Assembly: GCA_018882645.1 (NCBI GenBank)
Contig: VERM01000065.1
Coordinates: 1 to 7,587, forward strand
DNA: 7,587 nt
Direction: 5' to 3'
Origin: Ferruginibacter sp.
GTDB lineage: Bacteria; Bacteroidota; Bacteroidia; Chitinophagales; Chitinophagaceae
The position numbers were made by a program, and so were the translations under genes. This document shows, piece by piece, positions 1-7,208 of this stretch. The stretch's first letter is position 1, and each line of letters begins with the position of its first letter. A model generated the notes under the pieces. The model was not told the origin of the DNA and did no database searches. It saw only the letters and a program-made list of their open reading frames with translations.

Positions 1-38
1 GCTCCGTCTTTACCGGTTCCACAACTTCCACAACCCAT
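1..38 (-). CDS. PSP1/RicT-like protein, N-terminal 12-13 codons only (partial)
   Basis: The minus strand from base 38 reads ATG and then MGCGSCGTGKDG before leaving the window. A short Cys-Gly-rich N-terminus of this kind (MGCGSC) directly after holB is typical of the Bacteroidota PSP1-domain protein related to Bacillus RicT/YaaT. In Bacillus that protein works with RicA and RicF on RNase Y-dependent RNA processing and carries iron-sulfur clusters; whether the Bacteroidota protein does the same is not shown here. Only the start is visible, so the PSP1 domain itself cannot be checked. The gene lies 93 bases downstream of the holB stop on the same strand and could be co-transcribed with it. The identification rests on the N-terminal motif and the neighbour. 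Confidence 0.6.
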   Translation of the reverse strand, partial: MGCGSCGTGKDG

Positions 39-131
39 ATAAAAATCAATTTAAATCAGTTAAAAAATAGTCTTCAGATCGCCTCAATCCTTTTGTCCGA
101 ATTGTTACCCCACGATTCAGTAATCACCACA

Positions 132-1283
132 TTATTGAACCAAAATTACAGATTTGTTACTAATAATATGATAAATCTTAATGGTTAAAGCATGAAACAC
201 CAACTTTGCATTCGCATTTCTTTCAATGTGATAAGCAGCCTGATCCAATTCTCTTACAATGGCTTCTTGTTGCTCAATGTTGCATAATTTATTAAATCTC
301 ATCGCAAAGTCGTTAATAGCTTTTTGTCTCTCAGTATGATTTGCTTCTTCTTCCAATCCCAAAATGGACAATTTAACGGCATTTTCTATCAGATGGCTGA
401 AATATTTCAGGAATTGTTTTTGTTTTTCACGTCCGCTCTTACTGATTACCTCAATCCATTGTACCTGAGCTGCGGGTCCGGCTTTGATGATGGTATTCAT
501 CCATTTTCTCAACATACCCTCCCAGTCCTCATCGTTGTGTTGTATTTGCAACAATGCCTCCCTGTAATTTCCGTCACTTAGGATGGCTATCTGAGACGCC
601 TTGCTTCTCGGAAGATTTTCGTTTGATTCCAGCGCTGTTTCAATTTCTGTGCTATTGAGTGGACTTAACTTAATCAGTTGGGTTCTTGAAAGTATAGTCG
701 GAAGAATCAATTTTTCGTTCTCAGCAACAAGCAGAAACAAAGTATTGGCCGGAGGCTCTTCAATGATTTTGAGCAATTTATTGCCCTCATTTCCCAAAAG
801 CTCGGGCATCCACATAATCAGAAATTTATATTCCGATTCAAAACTTTTCAGGCTCATTTTCCTGAGTATTTCATCACACTCTTTTGCAGAGATATTGCCT
901 TGCTTATTTTCAGCATCTATATGCTGCAGCCAGTCATAGCTATTGCCATAGGGCTGATTTTGGATAAAGTCTCTCCAATCATTAATATAATTACTGCTGA
1001 CGGGTTTCTCAAATTTTTTATTGCTGATGACAGGGTAAGAGAAATGAATGTCAGGGTGAATCATTTTCGAAGCCTTGATGCAAGCAGGACATTCACCACA
1101 GGAATCGGTTTGATTTTTTGCGTTTTCACAAACCATGTATTGCGCAAAAGCCATAGCGAGAGGGAGCGCACCGACACCTTCTTTTCCCAAAAACAATAAG
1201 GCATGACCCAGCCTGTTTTGCTGAATCATCTGAACCAGTTGATGTTTGGTATGTTGCTGACCGATTACTTTCTTAAACTGCAC
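132..1283 (-). CDS. holB: DNA polymerase III delta' subunit (clamp loader)
   Basis: This is the delta' subunit of the replicative clamp loader, which helps open the beta sliding clamp and place it on primed DNA in the cytoplasm. The 383-residue protein starts with the family pattern FKKVIGQ. It has a degenerate P-loop (GKEGVGAL, residues 33-40, lacking the GKT/S end), as expected for a subunit that does not hydrolyse ATP. A zinc module follows with Cys52, 62, 65 and 68, then the conserved NKLLKIIEEPP stretch (about 168-178). The arginine-finger region reads SRT (199-201) where many homologues have SRC. The Walker B area (FLIMWMPELL) lacks the usual acidic pair. The start codon is GTG (bases 1283-1281): no in-frame ATG lies just upstream, and GTG gives the usual N-terminus. 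It lies 64 bases after the peroxidase gene. Length is normal for the family. Confidence 0.93.
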   Translation of the reverse strand: MQFKKVIGQQHTKHQLVQMIQQNRLGHALLFLGKEGVGALPLAMAFAQYMVCENAKNQTDSCGECPACIKASKMIHPDIHFSYPVISNKKFEKPVSSNYINDWRDFIQNQPYGNSYDWLQHIDAENKQGNISAKECDEILRKMSLKSFESEYKFLIMWMPELLGNEGNKLLKIIEEPPANTLFLLVAENEKLILPTILSRTQLIKLSPLNSTEIETALESNENLPRSKASQIAILSDGNYREALLQIQHNDEDWEGMLRKWMNTIIKAGPAAQVQWIEVISKSGREKQKQFLKYFSHLIENAVKLSILGLEEEANHTERQKAINDFAMRFNKLCNIEQQEAIVRELDQAAYHIERNANAKLVFHALTIKIYHIISNKSVILVQ

Positions 1284-1347
1284 AATGCAAAATAAAATAA
1301 AAATGCCCTATTCCCTCAGACCGGGGTAATTATATTTCGGAGTTGAA

Positions 1348-1932
1348 TCAGAGTCTTTTGGTGATTTCTTCGCTCATAGGCTGAGTTCCGCTGTCATATT
1401 TTTCAATGATCTGTCCGGCCTCATCCAGCAGAAATTTATTGAAGTTCCATTTGATGTTGGCATCCATCACCCCATTTAATTTTTTTTGAGTTAGCCAGCT
1501 GTAAATAGGAGCAGTGTCATTCCCTTTTACAGATATTTTGGAAGCCATAGGAAAACTCACTCCATAGTTTTTTTGACAGAAAGTCTTTATTTCTGAATTT
1601 GTTCCAGGCTCCTGCTGTCCGAAATTATTCGCAGGGAACCCTACAACGACTAGTTTGTCTTTATATTTTTGATATAAAGCTTCCAGCTCTTTGTACTGAG
1701 GAGTGTAACCGCATTGAGAGGCGGTATTGACGATCAGAATTTTTTTTCCTTTAAATGCAGAAAAATCAATCACATCTCCGTCAATCGATGCGACCTTGAA
1801 ATTATGAACAGATTTAGCAGTATCATTTGTTGTCTGACTCATGGGATCGTATGCAGATGATTTGTCAATTGAATTGTCGGAAGGTCTGATACAAGACATC
1901 AGTACAATGGCTATAGGAATGATTTTTAGCAT
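1348..1932 (-). CDS. Glutathione peroxidase family protein, probable lipoprotein
   Basis: A thiol peroxidase of the glutathione peroxidase family, reducing hydrogen or organic hydroperoxides, in bacteria often with thioredoxin as donor. The 194-residue sequence has the peroxidatic-site block NTASQCGYT with Cys74 (cysteine, not selenocysteine), the FPANNFGQQEPG block with the likely catalytic Gln107, and the WNF block (Trp162, Asn163). Cys119 in the FC...FP segment is a candidate resolving cysteine. The first 14 residues form a short hydrophobic signal ending in LMSC, a lipobox with Cys14 as the lipidated residue, followed by a linker of about 30 polar residues. The enzyme is therefore inferred to be anchored in the cell envelope rather than cytosolic. 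It lies 55 bases after the beta-helix lipoprotein gene and 64 before holB, same strand. The family call is firm; the electron donor and the membrane are inferred. Confidence 0.92.
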   Translation of the reverse strand: MLKIIPIAIVLMSCIRPSDNSIDKSSAYDPMSQTTNDTAKSVHNFKVASIDGDVIDFSAFKGKKILIVNTASQCGYTPQYKELEALYQKYKDKLVVVGFPANNFGQQEPGTNSEIKTFCQKNYGVSFPMASKISVKGNDTAPIYSWLTQKKLNGVMDANIKWNFNKFLLDEAGQIIEKYDSGTQPMSEEITKRL

Positions 1933-1987
1933 GATGTTTTAGAATATAAACATTCAGACTGGCAATATTGTTCGACATATAAAGTAT

Positions 1988-3397
1988 TTAGGGCTTTTCA
2001 TAACAACCTACATCAGTGCCTGCTCCCTGTTTTCTGGGTTTGTCATCCAAATCATGTAAAAAGCTTGTTTGAACTCCGTAGTCTGTTCCCGGAGCATCGA
2101 CATTTTTGGTGATTCTGAAATCAAATTCTTTTTTGGAAATATCAATATTGTCAAATCGCGGATCTGTATTGTTAATGGTATTGTTGAGCAAAATATTATC
2201 TGAAATGTTTTTTGATTTTATCAGACAATGGGTTAATGATACATTGTATTGAGTGTTGCCTTGCTTGTCGAACTGCACTTCATCCTCAATGATGCCGCCA
2301 TCTCCCCAGAAAATACAATTGGTAAAAGTTGCATTCAAATCTGAAAGCTGAACGGAGCCGTTTTGCTGTAGATAATTGTTTGCCTGAAGAACCGGTGTTT
2401 TATGTAAAATAAAGTTGTTAGAGTAGGATGCTACTGTGCAATTTGTGAATGTGTAATTGCCGCCATACTGCAGGCTGATATTGTTTCCGCAGTTGCTGAT
2501 CAGAGAATTGTCTGCCTCAATACTGCTGTTAATGGAGAGAATTCCGTTTTCAAAGGCATTGTCAATAATGCATTGATGAATGCTGAGTTTGGGATTTGAG
2601 TTTTCAGAAGGGTATTGTACTGCCACTGCCTGGTAAGCATTTTTTATCATTGTAAATCTGAGTACATTGTCTGCACTTTTGCTTCTGAAATACATTCCAG
2701 GCCAGCTTGCAGGGAGATCACGATAGTACTCATCCAGCCTGTCTCCCGAAAAAACAATTTCATTGTTTTTAACACCATTCGCAATAAGTGTCCCATCCAC
2801 AATGAATGGAGCATTCGCATGTAAATAAATTTTACACCCCGCTTCAATGGTTAGGGTTACATCTTTTTCAACAAAAAAATTACCGATGATAACATAAGGA
2901 AGATCGTTTTTCCAAACGGTATTTTCAGTGATGGTTTTGTTTCTCAAGAAATGAGCGTTTTGTCCGTATGCTTCCAGTTGTAGGTATTGCTTGTTTCCAT
3001 TGCATAGAATTTCAATGCTGTCTTTTACAATGAATGGAGTATTGTTGTTATTGGGATTGATGGATACGGATACAAATACATATAAACTGTCTTCACCTGC
3101 AAGGTTGATATTGGCTGATTCATTTCCGGGAACTCCATTTATAATTAAGCGGTAAGGAGAATTGTTGCCGCCTTTCAACTTAACGGAAGAAATAAGTATG
3201 TTCCGCTCGTTTGGATTTCTTATTTTAAAGGATTGTGTAATTGAACCGGTAGATGTGAAGACCGTATCAAATCTCAGCGTGTCGATACTTAAATAAACTC
3301 TTGCAGAGGGATCAGTTATAAAATCCTCTTTTTTGCATGAGGATAGCATCAGAAAATATGATAAAATAATTAAAGCAGCGAAAGGGTGCAGTCTCAT
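1988..3397 (-). CDS. Parallel beta-helix lipoprotein, probably surface exposed
   Basis: A 469-residue envelope protein of unknown function. Residues 1-21 are a lipoprotein signal (hydrophobic core, then LSSC, lipid on Cys21). The following KKED resembles the Lys/acidic export signal that sends Bacteroidota lipoproteins to the cell surface. Residues 30-145 look like an all-beta immunoglobulin-like domain. Around 165-235 is the pattern that opens many right-handed beta-helix proteins (VEKDVTLTIEAGCKIYL, then an IVDGTLIANG turn, then a WPGMYF segment). Asn-rich irregular coils follow to about 400. The C-terminus, with DLDDKPR and then GTDVGCYE, matches the end of choice-of-anchor Q type domains. 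Such folds often bind or cleave polysaccharides, but I see no catalytic residues I can assign. It sits between comF and the peroxidase with gaps of 54 and 55 bases. A near-leaderless promoter may precede it. Confidence 0.85.
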   Translation of the reverse strand: MRLHPFAALIILSYFLMLSSCKKEDFITDPSARVYLSIDTLRFDTVFTSTGSITQSFKIRNPNERNILISSVKLKGGNNSPYRLIINGVPGNESANINLAGEDSLYVFVSVSINPNNNNTPFIVKDSIEILCNGNKQYLQLEAYGQNAHFLRNKTITENTVWKNDLPYVIIGNFFVEKDVTLTIEAGCKIYLHANAPFIVDGTLIANGVKNNEIVFSGDRLDEYYRDLPASWPGMYFRSKSADNVLRFTMIKNAYQAVAVQYPSENSNPKLSIHQCIIDNAFENGILSINSSIEADNSLISNCGNNISLQYGGNYTFTNCTVASYSNNFILHKTPVLQANNYLQQNGSVQLSDLNATFTNCIFWGDGGIIEDEVQFDKQGNTQYNVSLTHCLIKSKNISDNILLNNTINNTDPRFDNIDISKKEFDFRITKNVDAPGTDYGVQTSFLHDLDDKPRKQGAGTDVGCYEKP

Positions 3398-3404
3398 GGT
3401 TATT

Positions 3405-3438
3405 CAAAATTAATTTTTTTTTTCGAGCAGTGTACAAT
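3405..3438 (-). promoter_or_regulatory. Possible Bacteroidota-type promoter for the beta-helix lipoprotein gene
   Basis: On the minus strand, bases 3412-3405 read TAATTTTG, an exact match to the Bacteroidota -7 element TAnnTTTG. An ATTG (3438-3435) lies 22 bases upstream, three of four matching the TTTG -33 element. The -7 box ends only 7 bases before the ATG, so transcription would begin at or next to the start codon and give an almost leaderless mRNA. In this AT-rich spacer the match could be chance. Confidence 0.3.
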
Positions 3439-3451
3439 TGTCATGGTTAAA

Positions 3452-4153
3452 TCATTTGTCGGCTCTTGCCAGTGTGGCTATACTCAGAGTTGTGCCGGGA
3501 GACGATAGTATAGCAATTGCACAGGCTTCCAGTGTGGCTCCTGTAGTGATTACATCGTCAACAAGCAATATGTGTTTGCCAATGATTTTTTCTTTATGTA
3601 AAACCACAAAACTCTCTTCTACATTTTCCCATCTTTCGGCTCGATGTTTTCGGGTTTGGGTTTCAGTAATGCGGTTTCTGATAACAACATCGTCTATTAC
3701 GGGGATCTGCATCGCTCTGGCGACTCCTTCAGCAACTATTTTGGCTTGATTATAACCCCGTTTGAATTCTTTTTTTTTGTGCATGGGTAGCGGGATGACG
3801 GCATCAATGTCTGAAAATCTCCCACTGGAAAGCAGGGTGTTACCCATGAGTTCACCCAAAAAAAATCCTATTTCTCTGTTCCCGCTGTATTTTAACTGGT
3901 GAATCAATCTTTGTATAAGTTTGCCTTTGTAAAAATAAAATTCACTGTGTGCAGCTTTAATATGTATTCTTCCCAAAAAAATCCGTTCTACCGGATTGTT
4001 CTCGAATTTGGCGTACTCCGTATGAGACAATTCATTTATGCAGAATGCACACAGTAATTGTTTTTCGCTGAGCAAATCACTTTCGCATCCGACACAGTGA
4101 TGGGGATATAAGAGATGCAACACATCTCTCATACAATTGTATAAGATAGACAT
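3452..4153 (-). CDS. comF: ComF family protein (competence-type phosphoribosyltransferase)
   Basis: ComF proteins (ComFC/GntX family) are needed for natural transformation in several bacteria, where they act in the cytosol on incoming single-stranded DNA; the chemical role of their phosphoribosyltransferase fold is unsettled. Numbered from the start chosen here (233 residues), a zinc ribbon has Cys20, Cys23, Cys35 and Cys38. A central block carries VIPLPMHKKKEFKRGYNQA (about 119-137), and the PRPP-binding loop is ILLVDDVITTGAT (about 195-207). The frame stays open to an ATG at 4213, but that start would overlap the radA end by 47 bases and add residues not typical of ComF. ATG 4153 lies 13 bases after the radA stop; ATG 4132 is also possible. 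Close coupling to radA puts two genes linked to recombination of incoming DNA in one transcript. Confidence 0.9.
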   Translation of the reverse strand: MSILYNCMRDVLHLLYPHHCVGCESDLLSEKQLLCAFCINELSHTEYAKFENNPVERIFLGRIHIKAAHSEFYFYKGKLIQRLIHQLKYSGNREIGFFLGELMGNTLLSSGRFSDIDAVIPLPMHKKKEFKRGYNQAKIVAEGVARAMQIPVIDDVVIRNRITETQTRKHRAERWENVEESFVVLHKEKIIGKHILLVDDVITTGATLEACAIAILSSPGTTLSIATLARADK

Positions 4154-4166
4154 GGGTAGGATTTTT

Positions 4167-5540
4167 TTAAAACAGATATTGGTAAAGTTCTTCCACTTTG
4201 CCCAGTGAAACAATTTCTATTGCTGAATTTAATTTAGCGAGCGACTTGGAATTGTACTTGCTGACTAAAATTTTTTCAAATCCGAGTTTTTCGGCCTCTG
4301 CAATGCGTTGTTCAATTCTGTTGACTGCCCTGATTTCGCCGCTCAATCCCACTTCTCCTGCAAAACAAATATGCTGTGGTATGGGCGTGTCTTCATAGCT
4401 ACTGAGCAGTGCGGTTACAATGGAGAGATCAATTGAGGGATCTTCCACTTTGATTCCTCCTGCGATATTGACAAAAACATCTTTCATGCCAAAATGAAAA
4501 CCTCCCCGTTTTTCGAGAACGGCCAACAATAGTTGCAGCCTGCGCAGATCAAATCCGCTTACCGTTCTTTGTGGCGTGCCATAAACACTTTGAGTAACCA
4601 GAGCCTGGGCTTCAAGCAAAAGTGGCCTCATCCCTTCCACGGTGGCAGCAATGGCTATTCCGCTCAGTTGATCTTCTTTTTGTGTTATCAGTATTTCACT
4701 TGGATTGCTAACCGATCTCATGCCTGTTCCCGTCATTTCATAAATGCCGAGTTCTGAAGTAGATCCAAATCTGTTTTTTAAAGTCCTGAGAATTCGGTAG
4801 GCATGGTGACGGTCTCCTTCAAACTGTAAAACCGTATCAACCATATGTTCCAGTATTTTTGGTCCTGCGATGCTGCCTTCTTTTGTAATATGCCCAATTA
4901 ATATTACCGGTGTATTGGTTTCTTTTGCGAAACGCTGCAGTTCGGATGTACACTCTCTGATCTGACTGACGCTACCCGGTGAAGATTCTACATAGGGAGA
5001 CTGTATGGTCTGAATGGAATCAACAATCACCAGATCGGGTTTTAATTTTTTTATTTCTTTAAATAAGGTTTGTGTATCCGTTTCTGTGAGCAAATAAAAA
5101 TGTTCATTCACAATTCCAATTCTGTCTGCCCGCATTTTTATCTGTTGCTCACTTTCTTCTCCGCTGATATAAAGAGTGGTAATGTTGTTTAGTGTTAGCC
5201 CATTTTGCAGAAACAAAGTTGATTTGCCGATGCCGGGCTCTCCTGCAACCAACACAATGCTCCCTGATACTATTCCGCCGCCCAACACCCGATTTAATTC
5301 CTGGTCTTTCGTTATGATTCTTTTTTCTTCAGCACTACTGACTTCATTGATGGAAACCGTTTTTATTTTTTCATTTCCGCTGTATTCTTTCCATTCATCT
5401 TTTTTCCCCTTATCATTTCCTTTTACAATGAGCTCCTCTACAAAACTATTCCATTGATTGCATGAAGGACACTTACCCAACCATTTCGGACTTTCATGTC
5501 CGCATTGCTGACAAAAAAAAGATGATTTCGTTTTACTCAT
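4167..5540 (-). CDS. radA: DNA repair protein RadA (Sms)
   Basis: RadA is a RecA-like ATPase that promotes branch migration and ssDNA processing during homologous recombination, repair and transformation. All family parts are present in 457 residues: an N-terminal zinc finger (Cys10, Cys13, Cys24, Cys27), Walker A GEPGIGKS (100-107), Walker B LVIVD (170-174), the RadA-specific KNRFG motif (255-259), and a C-terminal Lon-like domain with DPSIDL (368-373) and GEVGLSGE (395-402). Length is normal. The ATG at 5540 gives the standard N-terminus just before the zinc finger. It is the first gene of the minus-strand block and is followed 13 bases later by comF. No strong Shine-Dalgarno is visible, and no exact TAnnTTTG element was found in its leader. 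The nearest is TAATTTTC (5661-5654), which would give a leader of roughly 100 bases; this is weak. Confidence 0.96.
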   Translation of the reverse strand: MSKTKSSFFCQQCGHESPKWLGKCPSCNQWNSFVEELIVKGNDKGKKDEWKEYSGNEKIKTVSINEVSSAEEKRIITKDQELNRVLGGGIVSGSIVLVAGEPGIGKSTLFLQNGLTLNNITTLYISGEESEQQIKMRADRIGIVNEHFYLLTETDTQTLFKEIKKLKPDLVIVDSIQTIQSPYVESSPGSVSQIRECTSELQRFAKETNTPVILIGHITKEGSIAGPKILEHMVDTVLQFEGDRHHAYRILRTLKNRFGSTSELGIYEMTGTGMRSVSNPSEILITQKEDQLSGIAIAATVEGMRPLLLEAQALVTQSVYGTPQRTVSGFDLRRLQLLLAVLEKRGGFHFGMKDVFVNIAGGIKVEDPSIDLSIVTALLSSYEDTPIPQHICFAGEVGLSGEIRAVNRIEQRIAEAEKLGFEKILVSKYNSKSLAKLNSAIEIVSLGKVEELYQYLF

Positions 5541-5591
5541 TTGGTAAATGTAATTTCAATTTCGTAAAACAAAAAATGGATTGATCTCTTT

Positions 5592-5639
5592 ATCTCAAAT
5601 GAAATGAAGGGTGTACAGAAATGAAAATAAATTTGAGAT
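5592..5639 (-). repeat. 9-bp inverted repeat in the radA upstream region
   Basis: ATCTCAAAT (5592-5600) and ATTTGAGAT (5631-5639) are perfect inverted copies separated by 30 bases, 52-99 bases upstream of the radA start codon. They could form a stem in the radA leader RNA or serve as a split protein-binding site. Nine matching bases in AT-rich DNA can also occur by chance. Confidence 0.4.
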
Positions 5640-5663
5640 GATGATTTCGAATTGAAAATTATA

Positions 5664-5702
5664 AAGTAAAAGGGTCGGCAAGAATGCCAACCCTTTTTAC
5701 TT
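5664..5702 (-). terminator. Strong hairpin, terminator-like, best read on the minus strand
   Basis: The arms pair over about 13 positions around a 4-base loop (5681-5684), with GGGT and GGCA blocks opposite TGCC and ACCC, and A/T flanks that extend pairing to 5664 and 5702 if one T is bulged. The only internal non-match (5676 opposite 5689) is C-A in plus-strand RNA but a G-U wobble in minus-strand RNA, so the structure favours minus-strand transcription. In that direction the stem ends in CCCTTTTACTTT, a fair U-tract. It lies 124 bases upstream of radA with no recognisable minus-strand gene before it. It could end a small RNA, block read-through, or work from both sides. Confidence 0.6.
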
Positions 5703-6275
5703 ACTAACCCATTAAATTCTATTGCTAAATTACAAATTGCCGCCACAAAAAAAAATATAATTTTAAAAATGTGCATAAGTTTTTTTGAAGGGCAAATATT
5801 TATATCTTTAAATTATATAATTGTAAATAATTGATTGTTAAACATATAAGCAGACTTTAGAATCTCTTATTTGACAATATAACAGGGTTTCCTATCATTT
5901 ATTCATAAAAAAATAACCTTCAAAATTAAAAAAAATGGTAACGAATAATTTTGGAATTTTTCTACGCATACATATTATGAATTTATAAAAACAATCAAAG
6001 GAAATATTATATTTCATCTTCAAATTCAGTACATTTATACCGATTTTTTCTCCAATTTTTGACGAAACGGTAATGAATCAATTTATTGGAGTATAAATGA
6101 TTAAACAGTTCATTTCTTTTCCATGTATTAGACAAATTTACCAGAGACTAAAAAATATAAATTACATTTTGTTGTAAATAAAGAATTTTATTAATGTGAT
6201 TCTGTAGAACGTATTTGTTTTTAAATACAATTGAAAATATCTTCAACTTTAAGGTATTAAAATCGTTACAATAAT
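5703..6275. other. AT-rich intergenic region without a convincing gene
   Basis: This stretch between the hairpin and the ABC transporter gene is very AT-rich, with many homopolymer runs. The frames are short and of low complexity: for example 26 codons from ATG 6097, and a 79-codon minus-strand frame from 5776 that runs through the hairpin into the radA start. I see no tRNA, known riboswitch core or clear repeat array. It probably holds the promoter of the plus-strand transporter and possibly a small RNA ending at the hairpin. A 12-bp AT palindrome (5811-5822) is the only perfect symmetry noted and is unremarkable at this composition. Confidence 0.6.
6214..6245 (+). promoter_or_regulatory. 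Possible weak promoter of the ABC transporter genes
   Basis: TTTG (6214-6217), 20 spacer bases, then TATCTTCA (6238-6245), which matches six of eight positions of TAnnTTTG on the most generous reading. The spacing fits Bacteroidota promoters, and the leader to ATG 6276 would be about 25 bases. The -7 element is imperfect, so this is a suggestion only. Confidence 0.22.
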
Positions 6276-7208
6276 ATGTCAACCATTCTTGAGGTTCAGG
6301 GCCTTACAAAAAAATATAAAAATCTTACCGCTGTAAACAACTTGTCTTTTAAGGTTGAACAAGGGGATATTTATGGTTTCTTGGGTCAAAATGGTGCCGG
6401 TAAGTCCACCACCATCAGAATGATGTTGTCGTTAATCAAACCTACCTCAGGTGAAATTGAAATTTTTGGCAAAAGTTTGTACGCAAATAAAAAAGAAATT
6501 CTTTCTCAAATCGGAGCAATTATTGAAAAGCCCGACATGTACAAGTTTCTATCAGCTTATGACAATCTTCGCATTTTTTCGAAAATGAGCAGAATAAAGG
6601 CAGACAGAAAAAAAATTATGGAACAACTTGAGGTTGTAGGTTTGGCAAACAGAAGTAAAAGTAAAGTAAAAACCTTCAGTCAGGGGATGAAACAGCGATT
6701 GGGTATCGCCATTGCTTTGATTCACAATCCTTCTCTGATTATACTTGACGAACCTACCAATGGCCTGGATCCTCAAGGGATTGCTGATATTCGCAATCTT
6801 ATTCTCTCACTAAGTAAGGAAATGAATAAAACCGTAATTGTGTCTTCTCATCTGCTCAGTGAGATTGAATTAATTGCCAACAGAATGATTGTTATCGATA
6901 AGGGGAAGAAGATTGTCGAAGGTACAGTTAAGGAACTGCTCGATCCGGCCAAAACTTCTGTGACCCTGGATACAACCAACAGTGAATTGGCGCTCGAGAA
7001 GCTTAAGTCCTCACCCTGGTCGGAATCTTTAACCAAAAAAGCGCATCAAATCGTATTGCAATTGAATAAAGCAGACATACCATCAATGGTTGTATTCTTA
7101 ACTGAATCCGGTATTGGTATAAATGCCATTCAGCCGCGCCATTCTCTGGAAGCTTATTTTCTATCTTTAACCAACAATGAATCTTATGTGGAGTCTTCTG
7201 CAGATTGA
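6276..7208 (+). CDS. ABC transporter ATP-binding protein, BcrA/LanF-like (ABC-2 exporter)
   Basis: The ATPase of an ABC-2 type exporter, powering a separate membrane permease from the cytoplasmic face. In 310 residues it has Walker A GQNGAGKST (37-45), the signature FSQGMKQR (134-141), Walker B LIILDEP (154-160), the D-loop GLDP (163-166) and the H-loop His192. At the Q-loop the sequence is IIEKP, with Glu84 where most ABC proteins have Gln. This E-loop is known from lantibiotic immunity ATPases (LanF) and occurs in related BcrA-type exporters. Residues from about 215 form the extra C-terminal domain of this subfamily. The ATG at 6276 gives the usual N-terminus. The gene overlaps the permease start by 23 bases, the normal arrangement for a translationally coupled pair. 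The substrate cannot be told from sequence; antimicrobial-peptide export or a housekeeping role are both possible. Its partner permease is broken in this window. Confidence 0.93.
   Translation: MSTILEVQGLTKKYKNLTAVNNLSFKVEQGDIYGFLGQNGAGKSTTIRMMLSLIKPTSGEIEIFGKSLYANKKEILSQIGAIIEKPDMYKFLSAYDNLRIFSKMSRIKADRKKIMEQLEVVGLANRSKSKVKTFSQGMKQRLGIAIALIHNPSLIILDEPTNGLDPQGIADIRNLILSLSKEMNKTVIVSSHLLSEIELIANRMIVIDKGKKIVEGTVKELLDPAKTSVTLDTTNSELALEKLKSSPWSESLTKKAHQIVLQLNKADIPSMVVFLTESGIGINAIQPRHSLEAYFLSLTNNESYVESSAD

Noticed and set aside
324..1199. Plus-strand frames opposite holB
   Set aside because: They are antisense shadows of a well-supported gene, with no domain signatures.
1300..1335. GC-richer patch between the peroxidase gene and holB as a terminator
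   Set aside because: CCCC/GGG segments can pair only three or four bases with mismatches; no convincing stem forms before the T-rich stretch.
4154..4213. N-terminal extension of comF to ATG 4213
   Set aside because: It would overlap radA by 47 bases and add 20 residues not usual before the ComF zinc ribbon; ATG 4153 fits better.
5537..5776. 79-codon minus-strand frame upstream of and overlapping radA
   Set aside because: It runs through the strong hairpin, overlaps the radA start codon, is rich in Phe and Ile as AT-rich DNA predicts, and shows no domain.
5811..5822. Perfect 12-bp palindrome AATTATATAATT
   Set aside because: Made only of A and T in a very AT-rich spacer; expected by chance.
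5937..6078. Near-repeat GGTAACGAAT / GGTAATGAAT (5937-5946 and 6069-6078)
   Set aside because: Only ten bases with one mismatch; flanks match poorly, so chance is likely in this composition.
6097..6177. 26-codon plus-strand frame in the intergenic region
   Set aside because: Short, in low-complexity AT-rich DNA, with no recognisable family or start signal.
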